Assembly: GCF_900163795.1 (NCBI RefSeq)
Contig: NZ_FWFD01000008.1
Span: 62,001 to 126,000 of the forward strand
Length of the DNA: 64,000 nt
DNA from: Vagococcus fluvialis bH819
GTDB lineage: Bacteria; Bacillota; Bacilli; Lactobacillales; Vagococcaceae
Direction of reading: 5' to 3'
Notes under the pieces: model-generated
Database searches by the model: none
Told to the model about the DNA's origin: nothing
Seen by the model: the letters and a program-made list of their open reading frames with translations, nothing else
Shown: piece by piece, positions 9,005-17,610 of the stretch
Numbering within the stretch: the stretch's first letter is position 1
How the letters are laid out: each line of letters opens with the position of its first letter
Made by a program: the position numbers and the translations under genes

Positions 9005-9843
9005 CCTGTGACAATTTTTCATACAGCTACCCTTTATCAGAATCTCCTATTTTAAGCAATCTATCTTTTTCAGCAAATAAAGGAGAATTCATTGCTATTG
9101 TCGGAGAAAATAGCTCTGGCAAAACAACTTTATGTAATGCTTTAAGAGGCTTTGTTCCACATTTTTATAAAGGTGATTTTTCTGGAGAAATTACAGTTGC
9201 TGGTAAAAAAATTAATCAAATAAAACGACTTTCTGATGTTGCTGATTTAATTGGGTATATTTTTCAAAATCCTTTTACACAGATGAGCGGCATTGAGGAT
9301 ACTGTTTTTCAAGAACTTGCCTTTGGCTTAGAAAATCTAGGGCTTCCTAAAGAAAAAATCATTGAAAACGTCTCTAAAATATTACGTGAACTAGATCTTG
9401 AATCAATTCAAGACTGCCACCCTTTGTATTTATCTGGCGGGCAACAGCAAAAAGTAGCTTTAGGTTCTATACTAGCCATGGATCCTGAGATACTAATTGC
9501 AGATGAACCAACATCTCAACTCGATCCTGTATCAACTAATGATATTTTTTCTCTTTTAAAAAAAATTAATAACAATGGAAAAACTATTTTTTTAGTTGAA
9601 CATAAAATAGATCTTATTTATGAGTATGCTTCCCGCATTCTAGTTATGCACGATGGGAAAATTATTATTGATGATAAACCTGAGACTGCTTTTTTAGATA
9701 ATAGGCTGGAAGATCTTGGCGTTGAACTGCCAAAAATATTAGAGCTTGGTAAGTTATTGCAGAAACGATATAATTTAGCGGCATGCCCTATTAATAAAGA
9801 AGAAATCAAAGAAGTTGTTTTATTTTATAAGGATAGAAAGTAG
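8992..9843 (+). CDS. ECF transporter ATPase (canonical subunit)
   Basis: 283 residues with a complete ABC ATPase core: Walker A GENSSGKTT (about 39-47), Q-loop YIFQNPFTQ, signature LSGGQQQKVALG (about 149-160), Walker B ILIADEPTSQLD and switch HKID. It energises uptake together with the second ATPase. The start overlaps the ecfT end; AAGGTGG precedes the ATG. In contrast to its partner, all motifs are intact. Confidence 0.92.
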   Translation: MAYITCDNFSYSYPLSESPILSNLSFSANKGEFIAIVGENSSGKTTLCNALRGFVPHFYKGDFSGEITVAGKKINQIKRLSDVADLIGYIFQNPFTQMSGIEDTVFQELAFGLENLGLPKEKIIENVSKILRELDLESIQDCHPLYLSGGQQQKVALGSILAMDPEILIADEPTSQLDPVSTNDIFSLLKKINNNGKTIFLVEHKIDLIYEYASRILVMHDGKIIIDDKPETAFLDNRLEDLGVELPKILELGKLLQKRYNLAACPINKEEIKEVVLFYKDRK

Positions 9844-9851
9844 GTTCCAAA

Positions 9852-10640
9852 ATGAGAGATTACATTTGTTTCAAACAAGTATCTTATCGATATAATACAG
9901 ATAATGATTGGGCCTTAAAGGATATCAATATTCTTATTGAATCAGGTGAACAAGTTGCTATTATTGGTGAAAATGGAGCAGGTAAAAGTACCTTTGCAAA
10001 GTTGTGTTGTGGTTTGCTCAAACCTGAACATGGAAATGTTTCTATAAATGGCAATAATATTCATGAGATGAAAAACACAAATAAAGCAAACATGATTGGC
10101 TATATCTTTCAAAATCCAGATGACCAAATATTTTTATCAACTGTCAGAAAAGAAATTATTTACCCACATAAAAATTATGAAGATACTCTCTTTTTTAAAG
10201 AGGTTATAACTCTTTGCCAACTGGAAGAAGATTTAGATACGCATCCCTATAATTTACCTTGGTCAACACGTAAATTTGTAAGTATTGCCAGTATTATTCT
10301 TCAAAAACCTCAGTACATTATTTTTGATGAACCAACTGCCGGTCAAGAAAAGAAAGGAAAAGACATTTTGAAAAATATTTTAAATTATCTGAAAAATAAA
10401 AAAATAACTGTTTTAATGATTTCTCATGATATGAATTTTATCTCAGAAAATTTTACAAGAGCCATTGTCTTAAAAGGAGCCAATATAATTAAAGATAGTC
10501 AGGTTCACTCTATTTTCTATGACAAGCCATTACTTAAAGAAGCTGGACTTGAGCAACCTTTTGTTCCAAAAATCTTTACTTATTTGGATTTACCGGATAA
10601 CAACATTGTAACAATGAAAGATTTAAATAAAATATTGTGA
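9852..10640 (+). CDS. ECF transporter second ATPase with degenerate signature motif
   Basis: 262 residues. Walker A GENGAGKST (39-47), Q-loop IFQNPDDQIF and Walker B YIIFDEPTAGQ are present, with the switch SHDMN. The LSGGQ signature is replaced by LPWST at residues 135-139. In an ATPase heterodimer this would leave one of the two composite sites catalytically impaired, as in other asymmetric ABC transporters. The reading frame is intact with conserved motifs on both sides, so this is not decay. It starts 8 bases after the first ATPase and is the last gene of the operon. Confidence 0.88.
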   Translation: MRDYICFKQVSYRYNTDNDWALKDINILIESGEQVAIIGENGAGKSTFAKLCCGLLKPEHGNVSINGNNIHEMKNTNKANMIGYIFQNPDDQIFLSTVRKEIIYPHKNYEDTLFFKEVITLCQLEEDLDTHPYNLPWSTRKFVSIASIILQKPQYIIFDEPTAGQEKKGKDILKNILNYLKNKKITVLMISHDMNFISENFTRAIVLKGANIIKDSQVHSIFYDKPLLKEAGLEQPFVPKIFTYLDLPDNNIVTMKDLNKIL

Positions 10641-10703
10641 CAAAAAAATAAAAAATACTTCTATTGAAGAAATATTTTAAAAATTTTAGTTTTAAAATTA
10701 CGT

Positions 10704-10757
10704 AAAAAAAGCCACCTAAAAGTTATTCCTTAGAGAAACTTTTACCAGTGGCTTTTT
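10704..10757. terminator. Terminator between the ECF operon and the MazG-like gene
   Basis: Outer stem AAAAGCCAC/GTGGCTTTT and inner stem AAAAGTT/AACTTTT with small internal loops, flanked by A and T runs on both sides; suitable for both converging transcripts. Confidence 0.85.
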
Positions 10758-10758
10758 A

Positions 10759-11262
10759 TTAATTTTCGTTTACTTGTCTTTTTATCTCTTCTTTAATCTT
10801 TGATTCAGGTGCAAAATTAGCTTCCCAATTATCAGGTTTTAACACTTTTCCTGTTACTTCGTGGTACCGCGGTTTACCATCTGAAAATAATTTACCCATA
10901 TTTGCTTGGTGAACAATATTAAAAATCGGTGTCGGATCAATATCCATCATAACAAACGAACCATAAGTAAAATATAACAGGTCAATCAAAGCGTCCACTT
11001 CATCTACAAGTGGTTCTATTTCTTTCTTTTTTTCTAAAACTTTTTTTGCTTCTACGTCTATTGTTTCTTTCAGATAGTTCATGCTCTCTAAAAATTTTAC
11101 TTGATCTCCATCATTAGCTGCATATAAAAATTCGATGATTTCTTCTAATTTAAACCCACTACGAAATTCAGCAACTTCCTTACTTAAAGCTTTTGCTCCT
11201 TTATGGTTAACGGGATCAAAATGTTGATGAAATTCCTTTACTTGGTTGAATGGTGTCTCCAC
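10759..11262 (-). CDS. MazG-like nucleotide pyrophosphohydrolase
   Basis: 167 all-helical residues. EEIIEF near 40-45 and DEVDALIDLLYF near 88-99 form the acidic EExxE/ExxD metal site of the MazG / all-alpha NTP-PPase superfamily, which hydrolyses noncanonical or excess nucleoside triphosphates (COG4696-like). It lies 15 bases after the stop of a Cof-type HAD phosphatase; in some genomes these two activities occur together, consistent with a two-step nucleotide clean-up. The substrate is not known. Confidence 0.8.
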   Translation of the reverse strand: METPFNQVKEFHQHFDPVNHKGAKALSKEVAEFRSGFKLEEIIEFLYAANDGDQVKFLESMNYLKETIDVEAKKVLEKKKEIEPLVDEVDALIDLLYFTYGSFVMMDIDPTPIFNIVHQANMGKLFSDGKPRYHEVTGKVLKPDNWEANFAPESKIKEEIKRQVNEN

Positions 11263-11277
11263 AAATATACCTCTTTC

Positions 11278-12120
11278 TTATCTAATAATTTTTAACGTTT
11301 TTAATGCTTTCATAATCCCATCTTGGTCATTAGTGTCTGTCACATAATCTGCTAGTTCTTTAATATCCTCTGCAGCATTTCCCATCGCAACACCTGTACC
11401 TATTTCACGTAACATCTCTGTGTCATTCCAGCTATCACCAAAAGCAATTGCTTCGCTTTTATCAATACCATAATGAGCTAAAACTTGGTTAATCCCAACA
11501 ATTTTTGACCCACCTTTAGGTATCACATCGACTGAATATGGATTTGAACGTGTAAAGTGACAATCTGGGAATAACTCTTCCAATCTCTTTTGCTCACTTT
11601 CTGGACTTAACAGCACACATTGATAGACTGGTTGAGAAAAAATGGGCAGTGTCATAAATTTTGTTTCACTCTGAGGTAAAATATTATATTTTTTTATAAC
11701 ATTTTCTAATTCTTTAAATGAAATTTTATCTGGAAGCAAATGATAGAGTTGTTTCAGCCAACGTCTTTGTCCCATTTTCATCGACTGGCTACCGTAAAAT
11801 TCTTTTCTAGTACCAAAAATCATTTGACGTTTTTCTGCATCTGCAAATTCAGCTAATTTTTCTAAGGTGTCATTAGTAAAAACATGTTCATAGATTCCTT
11901 TTGTATGTGAAAATACTAATTGCCCATTATATAAAACATAAGCATCCATGGGAAGATTTCCGATTAAACTTTTTATTCGATTAGGACCTCGGCCTGATGC
12001 AATACAACAAATAATACCTTGCTGATGAAGTTTTTCAATACTTGAAATAGTTGAAGGTAAACACTCTGCATTACTACTTAAAAGCGTTCCATCTATATCA
12101 AAAAAAGCGGCTTTTATCAT
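11278..12120 (-). CDS. Cof-type HAD-IIB family phosphatase
   Basis: 280 residues. HAD motif I FFDIDGTLL at 7-15 supplies the nucleophile and acid aspartates, motif II is in ASGRGPNR, motif III lysine in KGGSKIVG, and motif IV is GDSWNDTEML. The large cap between motifs II and III is of the IIB type. Such enzymes dephosphorylate sugar phosphates, flavin or nucleotide substrates; specificity cannot be read from sequence. It is the middle gene of a three-gene minus-strand operon. Confidence 0.9.
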   Translation of the reverse strand: MIKAAFFDIDGTLLSSNAECLPSTISSIEKLHQQGIICCIASGRGPNRIKSLIGNLPMDAYVLYNGQLVFSHTKGIYEHVFTNDTLEKLAEFADAEKRQMIFGTRKEFYGSQSMKMGQRRWLKQLYHLLPDKISFKELENVIKKYNILPQSETKFMTLPIFSQPVYQCVLLSPESEQKRLEELFPDCHFTRSNPYSVDVIPKGGSKIVGINQVLAHYGIDKSEAIAFGDSWNDTEMLREIGTGVAMGNAAEDIKELADYVTDTNDQDGIMKALKTLKIIR

Positions 12121-12132
12121 TGGTCTTCTCCT

Positions 12133-12960
12133 TTAAAATAAAGACGTTTGTTTGGGGTTTAATCCCTGGTACTCAACGCCTAATATATTTTTTAATAATG
12201 TACCATTGGGTGCGGCATCTTGAGCTGAATTGTTATTAAAAATCACATAGATATCTTTAGCTGATAACTGCTTTAAAGAATTCGCTAACGCTGTTAATTC
12301 TTCTCTTGAATAACAATATAAGTTTCTTTTTTTTCGCCAATCATCACTATTATCCAACCAATTCCCTTTATTTCTACCATGAAGTCTAACAAATACAAAT
12401 TCTAAATTTGTTAACGTGACGTCAAAAGGAACTGAATGGAGCGCTACTTGTGGTTGATCAACGATAACTAATGAAAAGCTCATCTTCTTCATAAATGAAA
12501 TCATCGATTCTTTCATCTTTTCATCGTACCAACTACTATTTCTAAATTCAACGGCGATATTTTCTTCTTTATAATAATTCCTAATTTTTCTTAAATAAGC
12601 AACATTTTCTTTCGTACAATTAAAGCTGGCTGGAAATTGAAATAAAATAAAAGCTAATTTGTTTGCTTTTTTAAGTGGTTCTATGAATGCTTGATAAGCT
12701 AGAAACATCTGTTCTTCACTCTCATAGTATTCATCCCAAGAACCATGCTTCGTCATTCCTTTATAGACTTTTAAAATGAATTTAAACTCACTAGGCGTTC
12801 TATCTACCCAACTTTGACTCGTTTCCGGTGACTTAATACCATAAAAACACGTATCCAATTCTACTATAGGAAAATAAGAAGCGTACTCTTCCAAAGTAAG
12901 TTTAGTTTTATTTAGTAAACTTCCATGTTCATGAAAAGTTGTCATACCTATTTTTATCAT
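12133..12960 (-). CDS. DUF72 family protein (YecE-like)
   Basis: 275 residues predicted to fold as a TIM-like barrel. Typical DUF72 features: IKIGMTTFHEHG at the N-terminus, a YxxxFP-type LDTCFYG, PSEFKFILKVYKGMT, VEFRNSSWY and a C-terminal YVIFNNN. The biochemical function of the family is not established. It is the first gene of the operon with the HAD phosphatase and MazG-like gene (12-base gap). Confidence 0.88.
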   Translation of the reverse strand: MIKIGMTTFHEHGSLLNKTKLTLEEYASYFPIVELDTCFYGIKSPETSQSWVDRTPSEFKFILKVYKGMTKHGSWDEYYESEEQMFLAYQAFIEPLKKANKLAFILFQFPASFNCTKENVAYLRKIRNYYKEENIAVEFRNSSWYDEKMKESMISFMKKMSFSLVIVDQPQVALHSVPFDVTLTNLEFVFVRLHGRNKGNWLDNSDDWRKKRNLYCYSREELTALANSLKQLSAKDIYVIFNNNSAQDAAPNGTLLKNILGVEYQGLNPKQTSLF

Positions 12961-13000
12961 CTCATCACCTCACTCTTTTATTATAACAAACTTAAATAAA

Positions 13001-13030
13001 AAAGACCGCTAGATTGGTTCTAATCTAGCG
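13001..13030 (-). terminator. Terminator of thrC
   Basis: Perfect 9-bp stem CGCTAGATT/AATCTAGCG, 6-base loop, then a T-rich run on the minus strand. Confidence 0.85.
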
Positions 13031-13037
13031 AGCTACT

Positions 13038-14498
13038 TTATGAGTTAAGTAATGACAGTACTGTATTCTTCATTACAGAAACATCCACAACACGGTCATG
13101 ACGAAGTGGCAATGTCGCTAACTCCATTACAGAATTTGGGATTGCTAATCCTGTTAATTCAGATAATTTTTCAACTTCGTTAGCTAGACCTGCTTCTCCA
13201 AGAAAAACAGCTGGAAATTTATAGGGACTCGCTGTTGAGACGATGATTGTCTTTAAATCTGAAACGTTGGTCTTTAAATAATCATCCGCCACCTTTTTTG
13301 CGACAGCTGTATGTGGATCAATCACATAATTTTCTTTATCAAAAACTTGCTTTACAATTAGAGCAATTTCTTCTTCTGTTGCAAATCCCGAATAAAAATC
13401 TTTTAGTTGTTGTTTTTCTTCTGCTGCTAGTGAATACTCACCTTTATGAGCTAAGTCGAGCATCATTTCATTTAAGCGACTCGGATCTCTTTCAGTAATC
13501 AATGATAGTAACCGTTCTAGATTACTTGAAATTAAGATATCCATCGAAGGAGAGTTAGTCACATAAAATTCTCTATTTTTATCATAATGACCTGTCTTAA
13601 AAAATTCTGTTAAAACATTATTTTTATTTGATGCACAAATTAATTGACTAATAGGTAGTCCCATTTCTTTAGCATAATATCCTGCTAGAATATTACCGAA
13701 ATTACCTGTTGGAACGGAGACATTAATTACTTCTCCCAACTCTATTTCTTTGGATAGAACTAATTGTTGATACGCATAAAAATAATAAACAATTTGTGGG
13801 ATCAAACGACCAATATTAATTGAGTTAGCCGAAGAAAATTGTTGTTTATTTTTTTTAAGTTGGTCTTTTAATTCGCTATCATTAAACATTTGTTTCACAG
13901 TAGTTTGGGCTTGGTCAAAGTTGCCATTAATGCCAACAACAAACGTATTAGCTCCTTCTTGAGTTAACATTTGACGTTCTTGAATTTTGCTAACACCCTC
14001 TTTAGGATAAAAAACAATGATTTTAGTTCTAGGCACATTAGCAAAACCTGCCATAGCTGCCTTACCAGTATCTCCAGATGTAGCAGTTAAAATAACAATA
14101 TCTTCTTTTACTTTTTGCTTCTTAAGTGAGGTAGTCATTAGATAAGGTAAAATTGATAATGCCATATCTTTAAAAGCCAAAGTTGGACCATGAAATAATT
14201 CCAAATAATAGTCGTTACCTACTTTTTTTACAGGTGCAATCAATTCATTCGTAAATTTTTCATCGTATGCTTGAGCAATGCAACTTTTTAATTCTATTTC
14301 CGTAAAATCAGCTAAAAATGGCGCCATAATATCAAACGCCAATTCTTGATAGGTATTATTTAAAAAACGTTTATTTTTAATATCATAATAAGGTATTTGG
14401 GTTGGAATATATAATCCTCCATCAGGTGCTAGACCATTCAGGATTGCTTCAGATGCTGGTACTTCTTCTTTTAATCCTCTTGTACTTATATATTTCAT
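13038..14498 (-). CDS. thrC: Threonine synthase
   Basis: 486 residues. Converts O-phosphohomoserine to threonine with PLP. The N-terminus MKYISTRG is characteristic, HGPTLAFKDMA near 105-115 carries the PLP lysine, TATSGDTGKAAMAGF binds the cofactor phosphate, and the length fits the longer class of threonine synthases (E. coli/yeast type). TTGGAGG precedes the start. It is monocistronic or downstream of a small secreted peptide gene; homoserine dehydrogenase and homoserine kinase genes are not in the window. Confidence 0.95.
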   Translation of the reverse strand: MKYISTRGLKEEVPASEAILNGLAPDGGLYIPTQIPYYDIKNKRFLNNTYQELAFDIMAPFLADFTEIELKSCIAQAYDEKFTNELIAPVKKVGNDYYLELFHGPTLAFKDMALSILPYLMTTSLKKQKVKEDIVILTATSGDTGKAAMAGFANVPRTKIIVFYPKEGVSKIQERQMLTQEGANTFVVGINGNFDQAQTTVKQMFNDSELKDQLKKNKQQFSSANSINIGRLIPQIVYYFYAYQQLVLSKEIELGEVINVSVPTGNFGNILAGYYAKEMGLPISQLICASNKNNVLTEFFKTGHYDKNREFYVTNSPSMDILISSNLERLLSLITERDPSRLNEMMLDLAHKGEYSLAAEEKQQLKDFYSGFATEEEIALIVKQVFDKENYVIDPHTAVAKKVADDYLKTNVSDLKTIIVSTASPYKFPAVFLGEAGLANEVEKLSELTGLAIPNSVMELATLPLRHDRVVDVSVMKNTVLSLLNS

Positions 14499-14571
14499 CT
14501 CTTTGCCTCCAATTAAAATATTTTGTAAAAGTAAAGTATACTTCTCTCATTATATTTTAACATATGGAAGG

Positions 14572-14763
14572 TTAAAAGTCGTTTGACTCTTTTATAATAG
14601 AACTATTTATATTTTCATCATTGATTACTTGAACTTCTGTTACTTCTTTACTTAATTCAAAACTCAAATTTCTCTGTGATTCTGAGATAGCCGTTCTTGG
14701 ATAAAAAATAGCTACAAATATCAATAAACTTACCATAACAACACTTACTTTTCTTCTCATCAT
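14572..14763 (-). CDS. Small exported or membrane-anchored peptide of unknown function
   Basis: 63 residues: MMRRK, then a hydrophobic stretch of about 15 residues (VSVVMVSLLIFVAIF), then a short hydrophilic tail rich in S, E and N. It looks like a signal peptide or anchor with a 40-residue extracellular part. The AAAAGGAGATCCT ribosome site directly before the ATG is the main support. It lies 73 bases upstream of thrC on the same strand. I do not recognise it. Confidence 0.55.
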   Translation of the reverse strand: MMRRKVSVVMVSLLIFVAIFYPRTAISESQRNLSFELSKEVTEVQVINDENINSSIIKESNDF

Positions 14764-14848
14764 AGGATCTCCTTTTCTCGTTTAACTTATAATAAGTATA
14801 CGTTGAAATAGGAGAGATACGTTTATTATTTTTGTCGCACAATAGGAC

Positions 14849-14891
14849 AAAAAACTGAGTCAGAAAGATTTTCTTTCCAACTCAGTTTTTA
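14849..14891 (-). terminator. Terminator of the ahpF-like gene
   Basis: Stem AAAAACTGAGT/ACTCAGTTTTT (11 bp) around a 19-base loop that can pair internally; T-run on the minus strand. Confidence 0.85.
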
Positions 14892-14893
14892 AC

Positions 14894-16567
14894 CTATTTT
14901 TCTAATTCTGTTAAAATTTCCTCTAATGTTTTTGAGCCAAAAATAACTTGCTCTCCATTAATTATTACAGCCGGAACACTCATGATTTTCTTTTCTTTTT
15001 TTAGTTCTGGAAACAGACTTGTATCAATCATCTCAGCCGTTACATTATGGTTAACTGAAGCAATTCTTTGACAAGCTGCGACAACATCTGGACATAAATG
15101 ACAACTTAACGAAACACAAATCTCAATCTTAGCTTTTTTTAAATTTTCAATTCGAGTTTTCGTTTCTGCTTTCATTTCTTGACCAGAACTACCTACGTTA
15201 TAAACAGCAAGTACAAGTGAATTTAATTCATGACCACTTGGTACACCACTAAATTTAATGCCTGTAAATTCATTAGCATTATTTAAAATGGCTAAAGAAG
15301 GCATACGAGTTAAATTAATTTTTTCTTCTAGAGCTTTATCCACACCTTTATCCACTGAGTGATAAATTAATTTGTCACTCAAATCAGAAAATTCTTTGGT
15401 AAAACTTGCTAATTCCACTGATTTTGGATTAGAGGCATCTAAAACATGAACTAAGGTTACTTCTTTTGTTAGCTTGGCAAAAATTCCTGATAATTGTTCT
15501 TTCATTGCTTCAGGAAACCATGTACCAGGTTTAGCTTGGGTTGCTTCTTTCTTAACTGGTTTAGTCTCTATTTTTTTAGTTTCTTTAGGTTTAGCAATTA
15601 CTTGTACTGCAATACCTAATTTTTCTTTTAATTTTTCTACATATTGTTGGGCTTTTGTTGCAGCAATTGCACCATCGGATGTTGCTGTAACGATTTGGCG
15701 TAATTCTTTAACTCTCAAGTCACCTGCAGCATAAACCCCTGGAATGTTAGTTTCCATGTTGTCATTAGTTGGTACAAAACCACGAGAATCTAAAGTAACT
15801 TGCTCTTTAATTAATGCAGTATTTGGACTACTTCCCGCAAAAACAAACATCCCAAATGAACCATCTTCAGCACTTGCTTCAAAGATTGATTCTTCCCCCG
15901 TTTCATTGTTAACAAAAACGGCTTTTTGAAGAACACCATCTCCAGATATTTCTTTCACTTCAGTATTATAAGTAATTTCGATATTTGGATGCTCTTTAGC
16001 TAAATTAGCAGTAGCAGGGGCACAAGTAAAGTCAGGTTCACGAATTATCATGTGGACTTTTTTAGCATATCTTGTTAAGAAGACTGACTCTTCTGCCGCA
16101 GCAAAACCACCACCCAAAACAAAAACATCCATACCAGTAAATAGTTCTCCATCACATGTTGAACAATAGGCAATTCCACGCCCTGTAAACTCTACTTCAC
16201 CTGGAAAACCAATTTTATTTCGTGATGTGCCTGTCGCTAACATCACCGCATACGCTTTAATTTCAGTTCCTTCTGCATCTGTTAATATTTTTACATCACC
16301 ATCAAGAGTTGTTTTTACAATTTCACCTGTCAAAAACTCGCAGCCAAAAGATTCTGCCTGTTCGTGCATTTCTTCGATCAGTGTTGGACCGGTCGCATCC
16401 TTCACTCCTGGGTAATTGGCAATCATTGATGTTGTCACCGTTTGTCCACCAATTTTATTTTTTTCAATAATTACAGTATTAAGCATTGAACGTCCTGCAT
16501 AAATACCAGCAGATAAAGCGGCTGCTCCGGCACCAATAATAGCTAAATCATATATTTTTTCAGTCAT
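14894..16567 (-). CDS. ahpF: AhpF-like NAD(P)H:peroxiredoxin reductase with permuted domain order
   Basis: 557 residues. Residues 1 to about 315 are a thioredoxin-reductase-like module: FAD site IGAGAAALSAG, redox CSTC at 135-138, NAD(P)H site LGGGFAAAEE, and GVYAAGDLR. After a K/E/P-rich linker (about 320-345) there are two thioredoxin folds; the last carries CHLCPDVV with cysteines at 489 and 492, matching the active site of the AhpF N-terminal domain. The donor domain is thus at the C-terminus, the reverse of E. coli AhpF. It lies downstream of ahpC and should reduce it. Ribosome site AAGGACGG. Confidence 0.9.
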   Translation of the reverse strand: MTEKIYDLAIIGAGAAALSAGIYAGRSMLNTVIIEKNKIGGQTVTTSMIANYPGVKDATGPTLIEEMHEQAESFGCEFLTGEIVKTTLDGDVKILTDAEGTEIKAYAVMLATGTSRNKIGFPGEVEFTGRGIAYCSTCDGELFTGMDVFVLGGGFAAAEESVFLTRYAKKVHMIIREPDFTCAPATANLAKEHPNIEITYNTEVKEISGDGVLQKAVFVNNETGEESIFEASAEDGSFGMFVFAGSSPNTALIKEQVTLDSRGFVPTNDNMETNIPGVYAAGDLRVKELRQIVTATSDGAIAATKAQQYVEKLKEKLGIAVQVIAKPKETKKIETKPVKKEATQAKPGTWFPEAMKEQLSGIFAKLTKEVTLVHVLDASNPKSVELASFTKEFSDLSDKLIYHSVDKGVDKALEEKINLTRMPSLAILNNANEFTGIKFSGVPSGHELNSLVLAVYNVGSSGQEMKAETKTRIENLKKAKIEICVSLSCHLCPDVVAACQRIASVNHNVTAEMIDTSLFPELKKEKKIMSVPAVIINGEQVIFGSKTLEEILTELEK

Positions 16568-16582
16568 TTTTTTACCGTCCTT

Positions 16583-16616
16583 AAAAAAAGACTGGAAACG
16601 ATTATCCCAGTCTCTT
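16583..16616 (-). terminator. Terminator between ahpC and ahpF
   Basis: AGACTGG/CCAGTCT stem followed by seven T on the minus strand, placed just before the ahpF ribosome site. It would reduce ahpF relative to ahpC rather than separate them fully. Confidence 0.75.
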
Positions 16617-16629
16617 ATATTTTAATCTG

Positions 16630-16735
16630 GTATTTCAAAGCTGCTCCTTCGTCAACTTCAATGAATTCAATCAATTGAAAATACACAATTGGTTGGATTC
16701 ATCTCCAGTTGCTTGAAGCAAAACGCCTTTAAATA
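16630..16735. repeat. Long imperfect hairpin repeat, copy 1
   Basis: A stem-loop of about 106 bases between ahpC and ahpF. The arms begin GTATTTCAAAG and end CTTTAAATAC, and pair over CTTC..CAACT, TGAAT and CAATTG around a short loop. The right arm CTCCAGTTGCTTGAAGCAAAACG is closely similar to sequences near 32960 and 33082, so this is a dispersed element rather than a simple terminator. Confidence 0.65.
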
Positions 16736-16742
16736 CACTCTT

Positions 16743-17309
16743 TTATATTTTACCTACTAAGTCTAAACTCGGAGCGATTGTATCTTCGCCTGGTTTCCAG
16801 TTTGCTGGACAAACTTTATCTCCATGTTCTTCAACAAAGATAGCTGCTTCTAATTTACGAACTAATTCTTCAGCATTACGTCCGATTCCCATATCATGGA
16901 TTTCGTATGCTTTAATTTCACCACGTGGATTTAAAACAAATGAGCCTCGGTAAGCTTGACCTGCTTCCTCTTCCATGACTTCAAAGAAACGGGAAATCTT
17001 TCCATTTGAGTCAGCTAACATCGTATATTCAATTTTACCGATTGTATCTGTTGCATCAGCCCATGCTTTGTGGACAAAATGACTATCTGTAGATACAGAG
17101 TAAACTTCACAGTCTAGTTCTTTAATTTTTGCATAGTGATCTTGTAAATCACCTAATTCTGTCGGACAGACGAATGAAAAGTCCGCTGGGTAGAAGAAGA
17201 AAATACTCCATTTACCTAAAACATCTTCTTTATTTACCGTAATAAACTCACCTTGACGATAAGCATCTGCTTGAAAATCAAATAATTCTTTATTAATCAT
17301 ATTAGACAT
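16743..17309 (-). CDS. ahpC: Alkyl hydroperoxide reductase peroxiredoxin AhpC
   Basis: 188 residues, normal for a typical 2-Cys peroxiredoxin. The peroxidatic cysteine is in FSFVCPTEL (C48) and the resolving cysteine in DKVCPANW near 167. It reduces hydrogen peroxide and organic peroxides and is recycled by the AhpF-like reductase downstream. TAGGAGG precedes the ATG, and a strong promoter with a PerR-like box lies upstream. Confidence 0.97.
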   Translation of the reverse strand: MSNMINKELFDFQADAYRQGEFITVNKEDVLGKWSIFFFYPADFSFVCPTELGDLQDHYAKIKELDCEVYSVSTDSHFVHKAWADATDTIGKIEYTMLADSNGKISRFFEVMEEEAGQAYRGSFVLNPRGEIKAYEIHDMGIGRNAEELVRKLEAAIFVEEHGDKVCPANWKPGEDTIAPSLDLVGKI

Positions 17310-17350
17310 GAAAAAAGCCTCCTATTTGTTTGTTAATTACTACACTAGTT

Positions 17351-17379
17351 ATCCTAACAAATTAAAATAAGTTTGTCAA
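17351..17379 (-). promoter_or_regulatory. ahpC promoter
   Basis: Minus strand: TTGACA, 17-base spacer, TAGGAT. The consensus -35 suggests a strong promoter. Confidence 0.75.
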
Positions 17380-17393
17380 AAGAATAATTATAA
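17379..17393 (-). promoter_or_regulatory. PerR-like box at ahpC
   Basis: TTATAATTATTCTTT on the minus strand matches 11 to 12 of 15 positions of the PerR/Fur-type consensus TTATAATTATTATAA and abuts the ahpC -35. The AT-rich background makes chance matches possible. The rest of the gap to the tRNA holds no gene that I can see. Confidence 0.4.
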
Positions 17394-17610
17394 ATAAGAT
17401 TAATTATCAATTATCGTATAAACCTTTTATTTAATAGTACTTATAACTAAATATCACTAGATATTTTAAATGAGAATATTTTTTTTAAAAACTACTTTAA
17501 GAATAAAGTTATACACATATTAACAGGTTTATCCACAACATATAGTGGTTGTTCTTATTTCGTTCTCACAATATATCGTATACATATTTCTTTCTTTATT
17601 ATCAATTATA

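Noticed and set aside
14657-14842. 61-codon minus-strand frame overlapping the small exported peptide gene
   Set aside because: It is in another frame of the real gene and has no ribosome site.
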